Source of the DNA: Paraplanobispora takensis | GTDB lineage: Bacteria > Actinomycetota > Actinomycetes > Streptosporangiales > Streptosporangiaceae | Direction of reading: 5' to 3' | DNA: 64,000 nucleotides | Assembly: GCF_016863195.1 (NCBI RefSeq) | Contig: NZ_BOOK01000051.1 | Location: 1-64,000, forward strand | The notes under the pieces: model-generated | The model's database searches: none | The model's input: the letters and a program-made list of their open reading frames with translations, nothing else | What the model was told of the DNA's origin: nothing | Shown: positions 14,357-25,916 of the stretch, piece after piece | How positions within the stretch are numbered: the first letter of the stretch is position 1 | Layout of the letters: each line of letters opens with the position of its first letter | Translations under genes and position numbers: made by a program

Positions 14357-15667
14357 GTGCCCGAAAATCCCGATCGATCGTTCAGGTCCCTGCTCCGCCG
14401 CATGCGGATGGACCTGAGCCCCCTGCGCGACTCCCGTGACTTCCGGCTGCTGTTCGGCTCGGGAGTGATCGGGATGTTCGGCACGTTCCTCACCGTGGTG
14501 GCGGTCCCGCTGCAGATGAAGCAGCTCACCGGCTCATCCCTGGCGGTCGGTCTGGTCAGCGCGGCCGAGTTCGTACCGATGGTGATCTGCGGCCTGTGGG
14601 GCGGCGCCATCGCGGACGCGATGGACCGCCGCAAGATCATCCTCTACACCGAGGTGGGCCTCTGCCTCACGATCGCGATCCTGCTGGTCAACGCGCTGTT
14701 GCCGAACCCCCACGTCTGGGTCCTGTACGTCGTGGGCGCACTGTCGGCCGGTCTCGGCAGTCTGCAGCGGCCCAGTCTCGAATCGCTCATGCCCCGGGTC
14801 GTCCGGCACGACCAGCTCACCGCGGCCGCCGCGCTCAGCAGCTTCCGCTGGAACCTCGGTGCGATCATCGCCCCGGGCCTCAGCGGCCTGATCGCCGCCT
14901 CGTACGGCGTCGCGACCGCCTACGCGATCAACGTGGTCACCTTCCTGGCCTCGCTGGTCCTGCTCTGGCTGGTGAAGGCCCCGCCGCAGGCCGAGGACGC
15001 CCCGCCCGCCTCGCTCAGCGCGCTGGCCGACGGCGTGCGCTACGCCGTAAGCCGCCCCGACCTGATGGGCACCTATCTGGTGGACATCGCCGCGATGGTC
15101 TTCGCCTACGCCGTGGCGCTCTATCCGTTCCTGGCCGACCAGCTCGGCGCCACCCACGCTCTGGGCCTGTTCTACTCCGCCGCGGCCGTCGGCTCGCTGA
15201 TCGCCTCGGTCACCTCCGGCTGGACCGCCCGCATCCACCGGCACGGCATGGGAGTGATCGTCGCCGCCCTCGTCTGGGGCCTGGCCGTGGCGCTGGCCGC
15301 CCTCATGCCGAACATGTGGGGCGTCCTGGCCTGCTTCGCGCTGGCGGGCGCCGCCGACATGATCAGCGGCGTCTTCCGGGCCACGATCTGGAACCAGACC
15401 ATCCCCGACTCCTACCGCGGCCGCCTGGCCGGGATCGAGCTGCTGTCCTACACCAGCGGCCCGATGCTGGGCAACGCCCGCGCCGGTCTGATGGACCACC
15501 TGGGCGGCACCCGCTTCTCCCTGGGCGCCGGCGGCCTGCTGTGCATCGGCGCGGTCACCGCCCTGGCCGGACTCCTGCCGAAGTTCCGCAACTACGACGC
15601 CCTCACCGACGAGCACGCCGTCCGCGAACGCACCCGCCGCGAGGAGCTCGCCAAGACCGCGGTCTGA
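14357..15667 (+). CDS. MFS transporter (EntS-like exporter)
   Basis: Inner-membrane proton-driven transporter of 436 aa with about ten to twelve hydrophobic segments. The loop between TM2 and TM3 reads GGAIADAMDRRKIIL, the MFS motif A region. The layout resembles the EntS/DUF894-type exporters of siderophores and drugs; the substrate is unknown. GTG 14357 gives the longest frame but has no clear ribosome site; ATG 14402 or 14408 are alternatives. It is 64 bp after the acyl-CoA ligase. Its last 35 bases lie in a large inverted repeat shared with the convergent neighbour. Confidence 0.85.
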   Translation: MPENPDRSFRSLLRRMRMDLSPLRDSRDFRLLFGSGVIGMFGTFLTVVAVPLQMKQLTGSSLAVGLVSAAEFVPMVICGLWGGAIADAMDRRKIILYTEVGLCLTIAILLVNALLPNPHVWVLYVVGALSAGLGSLQRPSLESLMPRVVRHDQLTAAAALSSFRWNLGAIIAPGLSGLIAASYGVATAYAINVVTFLASLVLLWLVKAPPQAEDAPPASLSALADGVRYAVSRPDLMGTYLVDIAAMVFAYAVALYPFLADQLGATHALGLFYSAAAVGSLIASVTSGWTARIHRHGMGVIVAALVWGLAVALAALMPNMWGVLACFALAGAADMISGVFRATIWNQTIPDSYRGRLAGIELLSYTSGPMLGNARAGLMDHLGGTRFSLGAGGLLCIGAVTALAGLLPKFRNYDALTDEHAVRERTRREELAKTAV

Positions 15668-16224
15668 ATGGGGCTCACCGGCGAAGTACGCGCCCACGGT
15701 CCTGGCGAGCTCCTCGCGGCGGGCCATCGCTGCCTGGCGTAGATGGGGGCCGCGACCGCCAGCCCGAGCGCGAATCCGGTGAAGGACAGGCCGATCAGGG
15801 GAAGTTCCCACGATGGCAGCCCCGCGCTCTCCGTCGCCTCCCAGTCTTCTCGCGCCGGCAGGAGAGACGCGGGGAGGAGCGGGATCATCGAGACCAGGAA
15901 GCCCATGCCGATCCACGCGGGCAACAGCAGCAGCCATGCGGGGATCCGTTCGCCCCACCGCCGGCCCAGCGCCAGGCCGAGCAGGATCGCCACACCCGCC
16001 ATGCCGACGGTCATGCCGTTGATCGCCGCCCAGTTCAACGTGCTCCAGGCACCGCCGTGGAGACCTCCGCCGCGCAGGCCCTCCACCGTCCAGAAGATCT
16101 TGATGACGAAGTACGGCAGCATCGCGAGAGCGGCTCCGTACGCCGCGACTCTCCGCACCGTCGTCCAGCGCCGCCCCAACTCACCGATACCCGGCGCATC
16201 TGGAATCCGCATGCGCCTGATCAT
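15592..16224 (-). CDS. Integral membrane protein, possibly truncated
   Basis: Hypothetical membrane protein of 210 aa from ATG 16224, with about four hydrophobic segments (VAAYGAALAMLPYFVIKIFW, AINGMTVGMAGVAILLGLAL, IPAWLLLLPAWIGMGFLVSM, LIGLSFTGFALGLAVAAPIY). After residue about 170 it becomes Ser/Arg/Pro-rich, and it runs 76 bp into the 3' end of the convergent MFS gene, through both arms of an inverted repeat. The sensible membrane part therefore stops near 15740 and the tail looks like read-through. A rearrangement may have removed the original 3' half. Confidence 0.5.
   Translation of the reverse strand: MIRRMRIPDAPGIGELGRRWTTVRRVAAYGAALAMLPYFVIKIFWTVEGLRGGGLHGGAWSTLNWAAINGMTVGMAGVAILLGLALGRRWGERIPAWLLLLPAWIGMGFLVSMIPLLPASLLPAREDWEATESAGLPSWELPLIGLSFTGFALGLAVAAPIYARQRWPAARSSPGPWARTSPVSPIQTAVLASSSRRVRSRTACSSVRAS
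15633..15723. repeat. Large inverted repeat at convergent gene ends
   Basis: Arms of 27 bases (15633-15659 and 15697-15723) match with one mismatch around a 37-base spacer. The left arm is MFS coding sequence; the right arm lies beyond its stop, in the tail of the opposite gene. It could act as a bidirectional terminator, or be an inverted duplication of the MFS 3' end. Confidence 0.8.
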
Positions 16225-16235
16225 CGTCAGGCTTC

Positions 16236-16277
16236 GCTGTGAGGACCCTGAGTGAGGCTGTGAAGATCCTGAGCGAG
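16236..16277. repeat. 21-bp tandem direct repeat
   Basis: Units at 16236-16256 and 16257-16277 are identical at 18 of 21 positions. They sit directly upstream of the membrane-protein start at 16224, in its leader or promoter, and could be tandem operator half-sites. The RCC1 terminator follows on the other side. Confidence 0.7.
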
Positions 16278-16295
16278 GCCCCGCGAGACGGCGGC

Positions 16296-16335
16296 CGGCG
16301 GCGCCCCGCAACCCGTCGAGGAGGGGGCGCCGCCG
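16296..16335 (-). terminator. Hairpin after the RCC1-repeat gene
   Basis: A perfect 12-bp stem (16296-16307 with 16324-16335) and a 16-base loop begin 5 bases after the stop codon at 16341. Confidence 0.65.
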
Positions 16336-16340
16336 ACCGG

Positions 16341-18164
16341 TCAGCGGATGACGTGGACGGCCGCCCGCACGGTGTCGGCCTGTGCGGCGTCACCGGCCGG
16401 GGCCGCCGAGACGGCGACCTGCTTGACCGAGCCGATCTCGATGTCGGGAGAGATCAGCATCTGGATGCGGATCCGCCGGTGCGCACCGGCCGCCAGCTTG
16501 ACCCGCAGACCGTCGGCCGAACGCAGGGCGGCGGTGACGTTGCTGCGGCCCGCGTAGTAGCGCACCCGCAGGCCGGACGGCGCGGCGCCGCCCTTGACGG
16601 TGATGGTGGCCCTGGCGGTGCCGTCGTTGGCGATACGGACGTAGAAGGTGCGCAGGCTGACGGGCCGGCGGCCGAGGGCGACGGCACCGGCGTGCCCGGC
16701 GACGCCGAGGTCGCGGTGCACGGTGGCCGTCGCGGTCTGGGCCGCGGCGGAGGTTCGGCCGTAGAGGTTGTCACCGGTGTAGCCCGAACCGCTGGTCCTG
16801 ATCAGGGTGTCGACCTTGGGGACCTTGGGGGCCTTCGGCGCCTTGGGAGCGGTTCCCGGTGAAGCGGGCGAGTCGTTGTCGGTGACGGTGACGGTCATCG
16901 CGCTCTGCGGGCCCAGTTCCGTGCCGGGACTGGGTGTCGACAGGGTGAGGGTGAGCGTCTCATCGCCTTCGCGCAGGCCGTCGTCGGTGACGGTCAGCGC
17001 GATGTCGGCGGTGCTCTGACCCGGCGCGAAGGACACCGTGCCCGGCGGAAGGGTGACGTCGGAACCGTCGGCGCTGCCGCCGGTGACCGCGTAACCGACC
17101 GTGGAGGTGAAAGCGGTCACGGTGCGGGTGAGCGACACCTGGACGGTGCCGGCTTCCTCGCCGAGCGTCGTGCTCGCCTGGGTGAAACCGACTGTTGAAG
17201 GCTGCGACAGTGCCAGGTTGTACAAGCCCCCTGCGGCGATCTGCGTCACACCGGCCAGGCTGGCGGGAACGATGGTCTGACCGTAGGTGTTGTCGCCCCA
17301 GCCCACGACGGTGCCGTCGCTCTTCAGCGCCAGGCTGTGTTCGTATCCGGCGGAAATCTGAACCACGCCGGTCAGAGCGGCAGGCAGGGTGCTCTGCCCG
17401 TAGGTGTCCTGGCCCCACGCCACGATCGTGCCGTCGCTCTTCAGCGCCAGATTGTGGTTGTATCCGGCGGCGATCTGCGTCACGCCGGACAGACCGGGCG
17501 GCACATCCACCTGGTGGAAGCCGTTATGGCCCCAGGCCACGACGGTGCCGTCACTCTTCAGCGCCAGACTGTGGGCGTATCCAGCGGAAATCTGAACCAC
17601 GCCGGACAGACCGGCAGGTACGGCGAGTGGCACGTGGGCGAAGCCACCCCACGTCACAACGGTGCCGTCACTCTTCAGCGCCAGGCTGTGGCTGTCGCCG
17701 GCGGCGACTTGGATCACACCGGTCAGACCGGGCGGCACGGCGGCCTGACCGAGGGAGTTGTCGCCCCAGGCCACGACGGTGCCATCACTCTTCAGCGCCA
17801 GATTGTGAGCGCCGCCGGCAGCGATCTGCGTCACGCCGGTCAGACCGGGCGGCACGGCGGTCTGACCGACGGAATTGTCGCCCCAGGCCACGACGGTGCC
17901 ATCACTCTTCAGTACCAGGCTGAAGTCGTATCCTGCGGAAATCTGGGTCACGCCGGTCAGGCCGGCGGGCACATTGGCCTGACCTCGGCTATTGGCACCC
18001 CAGGCCACGACGGTGCTGTCGGCGGCGGCCGAGGCCGAAGCCGCGGTCAAGGGGAGCAGGACGGCCAGGCTCGTCAGCAGGGCGGTCAGCAGGGCGGGGA
18101 TCCGCAGCCGGGCGCTCGTACGGCGTGGGCCGGAGGGTTGCGGGACCCTCGGTGAAGTGTTCAT
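16341..18164 (-). CDS. Secreted RCC1-repeat/Calx-beta protein
   Basis: Exported protein of 607 aa. Residues 1-46 form a long signal peptide (RTSARLRIPALLTALLTSL then an AASASA-type cleavage region). Residues 49-321 are seven 39-residue RCC1-like repeats of the form DGTVVAWGDN...GLTGVTQIAAG..HSLALKS, consistent with a seven-bladed propeller. A Calx-beta-like domain follows (about 325-440, ending VTVTVTDNDSP). Next come a KAPKAPKVPK linker and a C-terminal beta-rich segment ending in VRAAVHVIR, with no LPXTG anchor. ATG 18164 is chosen as the start that gives the signal peptide. Function and ligand are unknown. Confidence 0.85.
   Translation of the reverse strand: MNTSPRVPQPSGPRRTSARLRIPALLTALLTSLAVLLPLTAASASAAADSTVVAWGANSRGQANVPAGLTGVTQISAGYDFSLVLKSDGTVVAWGDNSVGQTAVPPGLTGVTQIAAGGAHNLALKSDGTVVAWGDNSLGQAAVPPGLTGVIQVAAGDSHSLALKSDGTVVTWGGFAHVPLAVPAGLSGVVQISAGYAHSLALKSDGTVVAWGHNGFHQVDVPPGLSGVTQIAAGYNHNLALKSDGTIVAWGQDTYGQSTLPAALTGVVQISAGYEHSLALKSDGTVVGWGDNTYGQTIVPASLAGVTQIAAGGLYNLALSQPSTVGFTQASTTLGEEAGTVQVSLTRTVTAFTSTVGYAVTGGSADGSDVTLPPGTVSFAPGQSTADIALTVTDDGLREGDETLTLTLSTPSPGTELGPQSAMTVTVTDNDSPASPGTAPKAPKAPKVPKVDTLIRTSGSGYTGDNLYGRTSAAAQTATATVHRDLGVAGHAGAVALGRRPVSLRTFYVRIANDGTARATITVKGGAAPSGLRVRYYAGRSNVTAALRSADGLRVKLAAGAHRRIRIQMLISPDIEIGSVKQVAVSAAPAGDAAQADTVRAAVHVIR
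17202..18020 (-). repeat. Seven 117-bp tandem repeats within the RCC1 gene
   Basis: Each 117-bp unit encodes one 39-aa propeller blade. The segment encoding LALKSDGTVVAWG is almost identical between units, which suggests gene conversion or slippage. Canonical RCC1 blades are longer, so the short and exact period is distinctive. Confidence 0.85.
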
Positions 18165-18391
18165 CGATGCTTCCGTGCAGTCGTGACAGGGACGGCGACG
18201 ACCTGTCGGCGATACTGCGGAAGGTCGGCCATCTCTTCGCATCGTCCGGATCACGGCCGACATGAGGAACCACGGTGTGGGATACGCCCATCCGGTGGGC
18301 GCCACGCCTTCTCAAGAGGGCCCGGAACCCTTTGATGATCACGCGGGACACAGAACCCGCAACGGGCAGCGGAGCCGGACGGGGGCCGGGC

Positions 18392-18637
18392 TCAGTCGGT
18401 CTCGCGCCAGCCGTCGTACTCCTCGGCGAGCTCGTCCAGACGCGCCAGTTCCTCCCGGGACAGGGCGCCGTCGGGGTCCTCGACGACCACGACCCACTGG
18501 GCGTCCTCGGCGTCGTCCTCACCCGCCAGGGTCTCCCGTACGACGGCGGGCGCCTCCAGCTCGGGGAGCCGGTCTGCCACCGTCTCGGCGACCTCCTCGG
18601 CGTCGTCGCGATCGGCGAACACCAGCAGGTACCTCAT
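18392..18637 (-). CDS. Small acidic protein of unknown function
   Basis: An 81-aa, strongly acidic protein starting MRYLLVFADRDDAEEVAETV. I do not recognise a family. It looks real: ATG 18637 has GGAAGGACG just upstream, hydrophobic strands alternate with acidic helices, and it resembles a small ferredoxin-like or regulatory fold. It is separated from pheT upstream by an intrinsic terminator, so it is probably its own unit. The 227 bases between its end and the RCC1 start show no gene. Confidence 0.7.
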   Translation of the reverse strand: MRYLLVFADRDDAEEVAETVADRLPELEAPAVVRETLAGEDDAEDAQWVVVVEDPDGALSREELARLDELAEEYDGWRETD

Positions 18638-18670
18638 CTCGTCCTTCCTCTCGTCCTGCGGTTCACACAG

Positions 18671-18703
18671 GGAAAAGGCCCCGGCGGTATGTCCGCCGGG
18701 GCC
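18671..18703 (-). terminator. Intrinsic terminator of pheST
   Basis: A perfect 11-bp stem (18677-18687 with 18693-18703), a 5-base loop and, on the minus strand, TTTTCC immediately after the stem. It begins 14 bases after the pheT stop. Confidence 0.85.
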
Positions 18704-18716
18704 TCCTCTGCCGTGC

Positions 18717-21232
18717 TCAGGCGCCGCGGAGCTGGGCGCCGGTGCGCTCGGCGGCCAGGGCCACGGCGGCCTCGCGGGCCGCGGTGGTCTCCTCGACCGT
18801 CAGCGTGCGGTCCGGCGCCCGGAAGCGCAGGGTGCAGGCCAGGGACTTGTTGCCCTCGCCGACCTGCGCGCCGGTGTAGACGTCGAACAGCCGCAGGGAC
18901 TCCAGCAGCTCGCCCGCGCCCTCGCGCAGCGCCGCCTCGACCTCGGCGAACGGGACGTCCGCGCCGACGATCAGCGCGACGTCCTGGGTGGCGACCGGGT
19001 AGGCGGAGACCGGGGGGGCCTGCGCCGGGCCGGGCAGCACGGCCTCCAGCCGGGTCAGCTCCAGCTCCATCGCGCAGGTGCGCGGCGGCAGGCCGTACGC
19101 CTCGATGACGCGCGGGTGCAGCTCGCCGGCGTGGCCGGCCAGGGTGTCCCCGGCGTACAGCGCGGCGCAGCGGCCCGGGTGCCAGGGCTCGTGCCGGTCG
19201 GCGCGGACCGTCAGCTCGACGCCCGCCTCGCGGGCGACCGTGCGGGCCGCCTCGACGGCGTCGGCCCAGGTGGCCGGGCGGCCCTTGCCCCACCAGCCGG
19301 AGCGCTCGAACTCGCCGGCCAGCACCACGGCCACCCGCCGGGGCTGGTCGGGCAGCGCGGCCTCGATCGAGGCCAGCTCCTCCCGGGTCGGGCGGCGGTC
19401 CACTCCGAGCACCGGGGCCTGCGCGGGCGCGTCCGGCGCCGGCCGGTAGACCAGGCCGGTCTCGAACAGCGCCACGTCGCCGAAGCCGCGGCCCACGTTG
19501 CGCACCAGGGTCTTCAGCAGGCCCGGCAGCAGCGTGGTCCGCATCAGCGGCTCGTCCTCGCTGAGCGGGTTCGCCAGCCGTACGGCGCGGCGGCGGGCGT
19601 CGCCGGCGGGCAGCTGCAGGTTGTCGAAGTCGCGCTCCCCGACGAAGGGGTAGGCCAGGACCTCGACGTAGCCGGCGCCGGCCAGCGCCCGGCCGACCCG
19701 GCGGCGCAGCCGCTGGCCCTCGGTGAGCCCGGCCCCGGCCGGCGCCGCGGGCAGGATCGAGGGCAGGTTCTCGTAGCCCTCGAGCCGGATGACCTCCTCG
19801 GCGAGGTCGTTTGGGTCGGTCAGGTCGGGCCGCCAGGAGGGCGGGGTGACCGTCAGCATGTCGTCGCCGGTCACCGCGAGCAGGACCGCCATCTCGTCGG
19901 CCGGGGCGACGGCACCGCTCTCGACGGTGCAGCCGACCTGCTCCAGGCGGCGGACCACGGTCTCGCGGTCGTAGTGCGTCCCGGCGACCTTGCCGGGGTG
20001 GTCGCTCGGGATGGAGATGCGGACCGGCTCGGCCGGGATCTCGACGTGGGTGACGCCCGGCCGGATCGCGCCGCCGCCCAGCTCGGTCAGCAGCCGCACC
20101 GCGCGCCAGGAGGCGTACAGCGGCAGCTCCCGGTCCACGCCCCGCTCGAAGCGCTTGGACGCCTCGCTGACCAGGTTGTGGCGGCGGGACATGCGCGCGA
20201 TCCCGCTGGCCGAGAAGTGCGCGGCCTCGATGACGATCTCGGTGGAGTCGTCGGAGATCTCGGTGTGCAGGCCGCCCATGGTGCCGGCCATGGAGATCGC
20301 GCCGGACCCGTCGGTGATCAGGACGTCCTCGGGGTTGAGCGGGCGCACGACGTGGTCGAGCGTCTCCAGGGTCTCCCCCGGCTGCGCCCGGCGCACCACG
20401 ATCTCGCCGGTCAGCTTGGTGGCGTCGAAGGCGTGCAGCGGCTGGCCCAGCTCCAGCATCACGTAGTTGGTGACGTCGACGGCCAGCGAGACCGGGCGCA
20501 TGCCGGCGCGCGTCAGCCTGGCCCGCAGCCAGAACGGGCTCGGCGTGTGCGGGTCGAAGCCGCTGACGGCGCGCAGCACGAAGCGGTCGCACGCCGTCGG
20601 GTCGGCGATCGAGGCCGGGTGGGACGGCTGGGACTCGGCCGGCGGGGAGACGTCGGCCGGGTCGCGGAACGGCACCTCGAAGGCGGTGGCGACCTCGCGG
20701 GCCACGCCCCGGATGGACAGCGCGTAGCCGATGTCCGGGGTGATCTCCAGCTCGATGACGTCCTCGCGCAGGCCGAGCAGCTCGACCACGTCGGCGCCGA
20801 TGGGCGTGCCCTCGGGCAGCACCATGATGCCGGAGTGGTCCTCGCCCAGGCCCAGCTCGCGCTCGGAGCAGATCATGCCCTCGGACATGCGCCCGTAGGT
20901 CTTGCGCGCGCCGACCTCGAAGCCGCCGGGCAGCACGCCGCCGGGCAGCACGACCGGCACCCGGTCACCGGCGACGAAGTTGGTCGCGCCGCACACGATC
21001 TGGCGCGGGGCGGCCTCGCCCACCTCGACCTGGCAGTGCCGGATGGGCTTCTTGAAGCCCTCCAGCTCCTCGATGGACAGCACCTCGCCGACGACGACGT
21101 TCTTGACGTCGTGGCCGTAGGAGGTGACGGCCTCCAGCTTGAGGCCGGCGGCGGTGAGCTTGTCGGCGATCTCGTGGGCGGTGACGGCGGGGAGATCGAC
21201 ATACTCCCGCAGCCATGAAAGCGGGACCTTCA

Positions 21233-21233
<1 letters not shown>
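18717..21233 (-). CDS. pheT: Phenylalanyl-tRNA synthetase beta subunit
   Basis: Beta subunit of the alpha2-beta2 PheRS; it holds the tRNA-binding, B3/B4 editing and B5 domains. The 838-aa protein begins [15 protein letters not shown], has the EMAP-like tRNA-binding region, the B5 region ([16 protein letters not shown]) and a C-terminal ferredoxin-fold anticodon-binding domain ([14 protein letters not shown]). ATG 21233 overlaps the pheS stop by one base (TGATG), so the subunits are coupled. Confidence 0.97.
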
Positions 21234-23540
<2,307 letters not shown>

Positions 23541-23591
23541 GACCCCGCCTCCTCGACGCTACAACGCCGACAATAGCGGGTTTTCCGTGTT

Positions 23592-24425
23592 CTACGGCAG
23601 GTTCGGAGCCGGGCTCTGGGTGCCCGCGGCCCGCTGGGACCGGGCAGATGCGTACAGACACACCGCGGCGGCCGTGGCCAGGTTGAGGCTCTCGGCCCGC
23701 CCGTAGATCGGCACGCGGACGACGTCGTCGGCGAGCTCCAGGATCTCCTTCGGCAGCCCCCACGCCTCGTTGCCGAAGATCCACGCGGTCGGCCCGGACA
23801 GGTCGACGTCGTCCAGGGTGTGCTCGCCCGCGCCGTCGGCGGCCAGCACGCGCAGCCCGGCGTCCTTCAGCGCCCGTACGGCCTGCGCCACCGGGGCCCC
23901 CGTGACGACCGGGAGGTGGAAAAGGCTGCCGGCGCTGGCCCGCACGCACTTGCCGTTGTAGGGGTCCACGGAGGCGTCGGTGAAGACGACCGTGTCGGCG
24001 CCCGCGGCGTCGGCCGCGCGCAGCACGGTGCCGGCGTTGCCGGGGTCGCGGACGTGGGCCAGGACTGCCGCCAGGCGGGTCTCGCCGGTGAGCGCGCGCT
24101 CCAGCGGCACGTGCACGAACCGGCACACGGCCAGCAGGCCCTGCGGGGTGACCGTCTGGGCGAGCTCGGCCATGACCTCGCCGCTGGCCCGGTGGACGGG
24201 GATCCCGGCGTCCCGGGCGGCGGCGACGAGCTCGGCGTGCCGGCTCTCGGCCTCCGCCGTGGTGAACAGCTCGGCGACCACGTCGTCCAGCGCCAGGGCC
24301 TCGCGCACCGCCTGCGGCCCCTCGGCCAGGAAGGACCGGTCACGGTCGCGGAAGGCCCGCTTGGTCAGCCTGCGCGCGGCCTTGACCCGCGGCGACTTGA
24401 TGTTGGTCAGTTCAGACCCCGCCAT
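23592..24425 (-). CDS. SpoU/TrmH-family rRNA 2'-O-methyltransferase
   Basis: SAM-dependent knotted methyltransferase, probably for rRNA. The 277-aa protein has an N-terminal RNA-binding region (SPRVKAARRLTKRAFRDRDR). The three SPOUT motifs follow: DPGNAGTVLRAADAAG, FGNEAWGLP and ESLNLATAAAVCLY. It lies downstream of the rplT terminator and upstream of the sensor kinase. The target nucleotide cannot be assigned. Confidence 0.9.
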   Translation of the reverse strand: MAGSELTNIKSPRVKAARRLTKRAFRDRDRSFLAEGPQAVREALALDDVVAELFTTAEAESRHAELVAAARDAGIPVHRASGEVMAELAQTVTPQGLLAVCRFVHVPLERALTGETRLAAVLAHVRDPGNAGTVLRAADAAGADTVVFTDASVDPYNGKCVRASAGSLFHLPVVTGAPVAQAVRALKDAGLRVLAADGAGEHTLDDVDLSGPTAWIFGNEAWGLPKEILELADDVVRVPIYGRAESLNLATAAAVCLYASARSQRAAGTQSPAPNLP

Positions 24426-24455
24426 ATCCGTCCTTCGAGAAGCCCAAGAATGCGA

Positions 24456-24489
24456 ACGCGGCCCACAGCGTGATCGCTGTGGGCCGCGT
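24456..24489 (-). terminator. Terminator of the infC-rpmI-rplT operon
   Basis: A perfect 14-15-bp stem (24456-24470 with 24475-24489) and a TGAT loop lie between the rplT stop and the methyltransferase start. A moderately T-rich stretch follows on the minus strand. Confidence 0.8.
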
Positions 24490-24555
24490 GCCGTACGGAA
24501 CCGGACCCGCCCGGATGCCGGCGTGCCCGCGAAGGTCCGCAGGCGCCCGGCGCGG

Positions 24556-24939
24556 TTACTGAGCGACCGGGGCGTTCACGTTGGCCGGGAGCGCCTTCTT
24601 GGCGGACTCGACCAGGGTGGCGAACGTGGCGGCGTCGTTGACCGCGAGGTCGGCCAGGATCTTGCGGTCGACGTGGATCTCCGCCAGGCGCAGGCCCTGG
24701 ATGAGCCGGTTGTAGGTGATGCCGTTCTGACGGGCAGCGGCGTTGATGCGCTGGATCCACAGACGGCGGAAGGTGCCCTTGCGGTCCTTGCGGTCGCGGT
24801 AGGCGTAGGTCATCGAGTGGAGCATCTGCTCCTTGGCCTTGCGGTACAGACGCGACCGCTGACCCCGGTAGCCGCTCGCCCGCTCGAGAACGACCCTGCG
24901 CTTCTTCTTGGCGTTGATCGCCCGCTTCACGCGTGCCAT
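24556..24939 (-). CDS. rplT: Ribosomal protein L20
   Basis: Large-subunit assembly protein, 127 aa, starting [20 protein letters not shown] and highly basic throughout the N-terminal half ([18 protein letters not shown]). It is the last gene of the infC-rpmI-rplT operon, 22 bp after rpmI, and ends before a strong hairpin. Confidence 0.98.
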   Translation of the reverse strand: MARVKRAINAKKKRRVVLERASGYRGQRSRLYRKAKEQMLHSMTYAYRDRKDRKGTFRRLWIQRINAAARQNGITYNRLIQGLRLAEIHVDRKILADLAVNDAATFATLVESAKKALPANVNAPVAQ

Positions 24940-24961
24940 GTGTATCTATCTCCCCGGGTCG

Positions 24962-25156
24962 TTACTTAGCGAGCAGCTTCTTGATCTTCTTGGAGTCGGC
25001 GTCGGACAGCACGACCTCGGGCTTGAGACGGCGCGTCAGGGTGGACGACTTCCACTCGTTGTAGTGCGCGCGGTTGGCGCGGCGGCGCTTGATCTTGCCA
25101 GAACCGGTGATCCGGAACCGCTTCTTCGCACCACTGTGCGTCTTCATCTTCGGCAT
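24962..25156 (-). CDS. rpmI: Ribosomal protein L35
   Basis: Small basic 50S protein of 64 aa: [20 protein letters not shown], then [19 protein letters not shown]. It lies between infC (130 bp upstream) and rplT in the usual bacterial order. Confidence 0.98.
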   Translation of the reverse strand: MPKMKTHSGAKKRFRITGSGKIKRRRANRAHYNEWKSSTLTRRLKPEVVLSDADSKKIKKLLAK

Positions 25157-25226
25157 CTCAGCCGTCTCTCCCTCGATCGTGCCGATGTCCCGGGCCGGTA
25201 ACCCAAGTCAAGGGCATGCCTGACTG

Positions 25227-25246
25227 CGAGACCGGACCCGGTCTCG
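25227..25246 (-). promoter_or_regulatory. Hairpin between infC and rpmI
   Basis: An 8-bp perfect stem CGAGACCG/CGGTCTCG with a 4-base loop sits in the 130-bp infC-rpmI gap. It could be a processing site, an attenuator or part of an L20-binding structure. No T-run follows. Confidence 0.4.
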
Positions 25247-25286
25247 GATTCTTCTCGCGGCTGCCTGAGCGTTCAGGCTATGCGAG

Positions 25287-25916
25287 TCACTCCTGCGGAG
25301 CGGACGCCTCGTCGGCCACAGCCGTGTCGACCGGCGTCTCACGCTCCGCGGACTCCTCGTCGCGCCGCGTCCTGGCCGCCGCCTTCTCGGCCTTGGCCTC
25401 GGCCTTCTTCTTGTGCGGCCCGATCACCATGATCATGTTTCGGCCGTCCTGCTTGGGCTGGGACTCCACGAAACCGAGGTCCGTGACGTCCTCCGCCAGC
25501 CGCTGCAGGAGCCGGAAGCCCAGCTCGGGACGGGACTGCTCTCGTCCGCGGAACATGATGGTGACCTTGACCTTGTCCCCCGCCTTGAGGAACCGCACCA
25601 CGTGACCCTTCTTGGTCTCGTAGTCGTGCGGGTCGATCTTCGGCCGGAGCTTGATCTCCTTGATGATCGTGTACGCCTGGTTGCGACGCGCCTCGCGTGC
25701 CTTCATGGCGGACTCGTACTTGAACTTGCCGTAGTCCATGAGCTTGCACACGGGCGGGCGAGCCGTGGCCGCGACCTCCACGAGGTCGAGGTCGGCCTCC
25801 TGAGCCAGCTTCAGAGCATCGCCGATGGAGACGATGCCCACCTGTTCGCCGTTCGGGCCTACGAGGCGGACCTCGGGCACACGAATACGGTCGTTGATGC
25901 GGGGCTCGGCGCTGAT
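25287..25916 (-). CDS. infC: Translation initiation factor IF-3
   Basis: Binds the 30S subunit and enforces start-codon fidelity. I place the start at an ATC codon (25914-25916), giving 209 aa that begin [20 protein letters not shown]. The conserved RINDRIR block lies upstream of the first ordinary start (GTG 25880), which would remove part of the N-domain. AGGAGG lies four bases before the ATC. AUU or similar starts are known for infC elsewhere and make IF-3 limit its own translation. The C-terminus has a charged Ala/Glu/Arg tail after the conserved [11 protein letters not shown]. Confidence 0.92.
   Translation of the reverse strand: MSAEPRINDRIRVPEVRLVGPNGEQVGIVSIGDALKLAQEADLDLVEVAATARPPVCKLMDYGKFKYESAMKAREARRNQAYTIIKEIKLRPKIDPHDYETKKGHVVRFLKAGDKVKVTIMFRGREQSRPELGFRLLQRLAEDVTDLGFVESQPKQDGRNMIMVIGPHKKKAEAKAEKAAARTRRDEESAERETPVDTAVADEASAPQE

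Noticed and set aside
17202-18020. Possible CRISPR-like array from regularly spaced repeats
   Set aside because: The period is a multiple of three, the repeats and the sequence between them are in one open frame, and they encode propeller blades.
17337-18155. Plus-strand frame with regular repeats opposite the RCC1 gene
   Set aside because: Its periodicity is simply the antisense image of the 117-bp RCC1 repeats.
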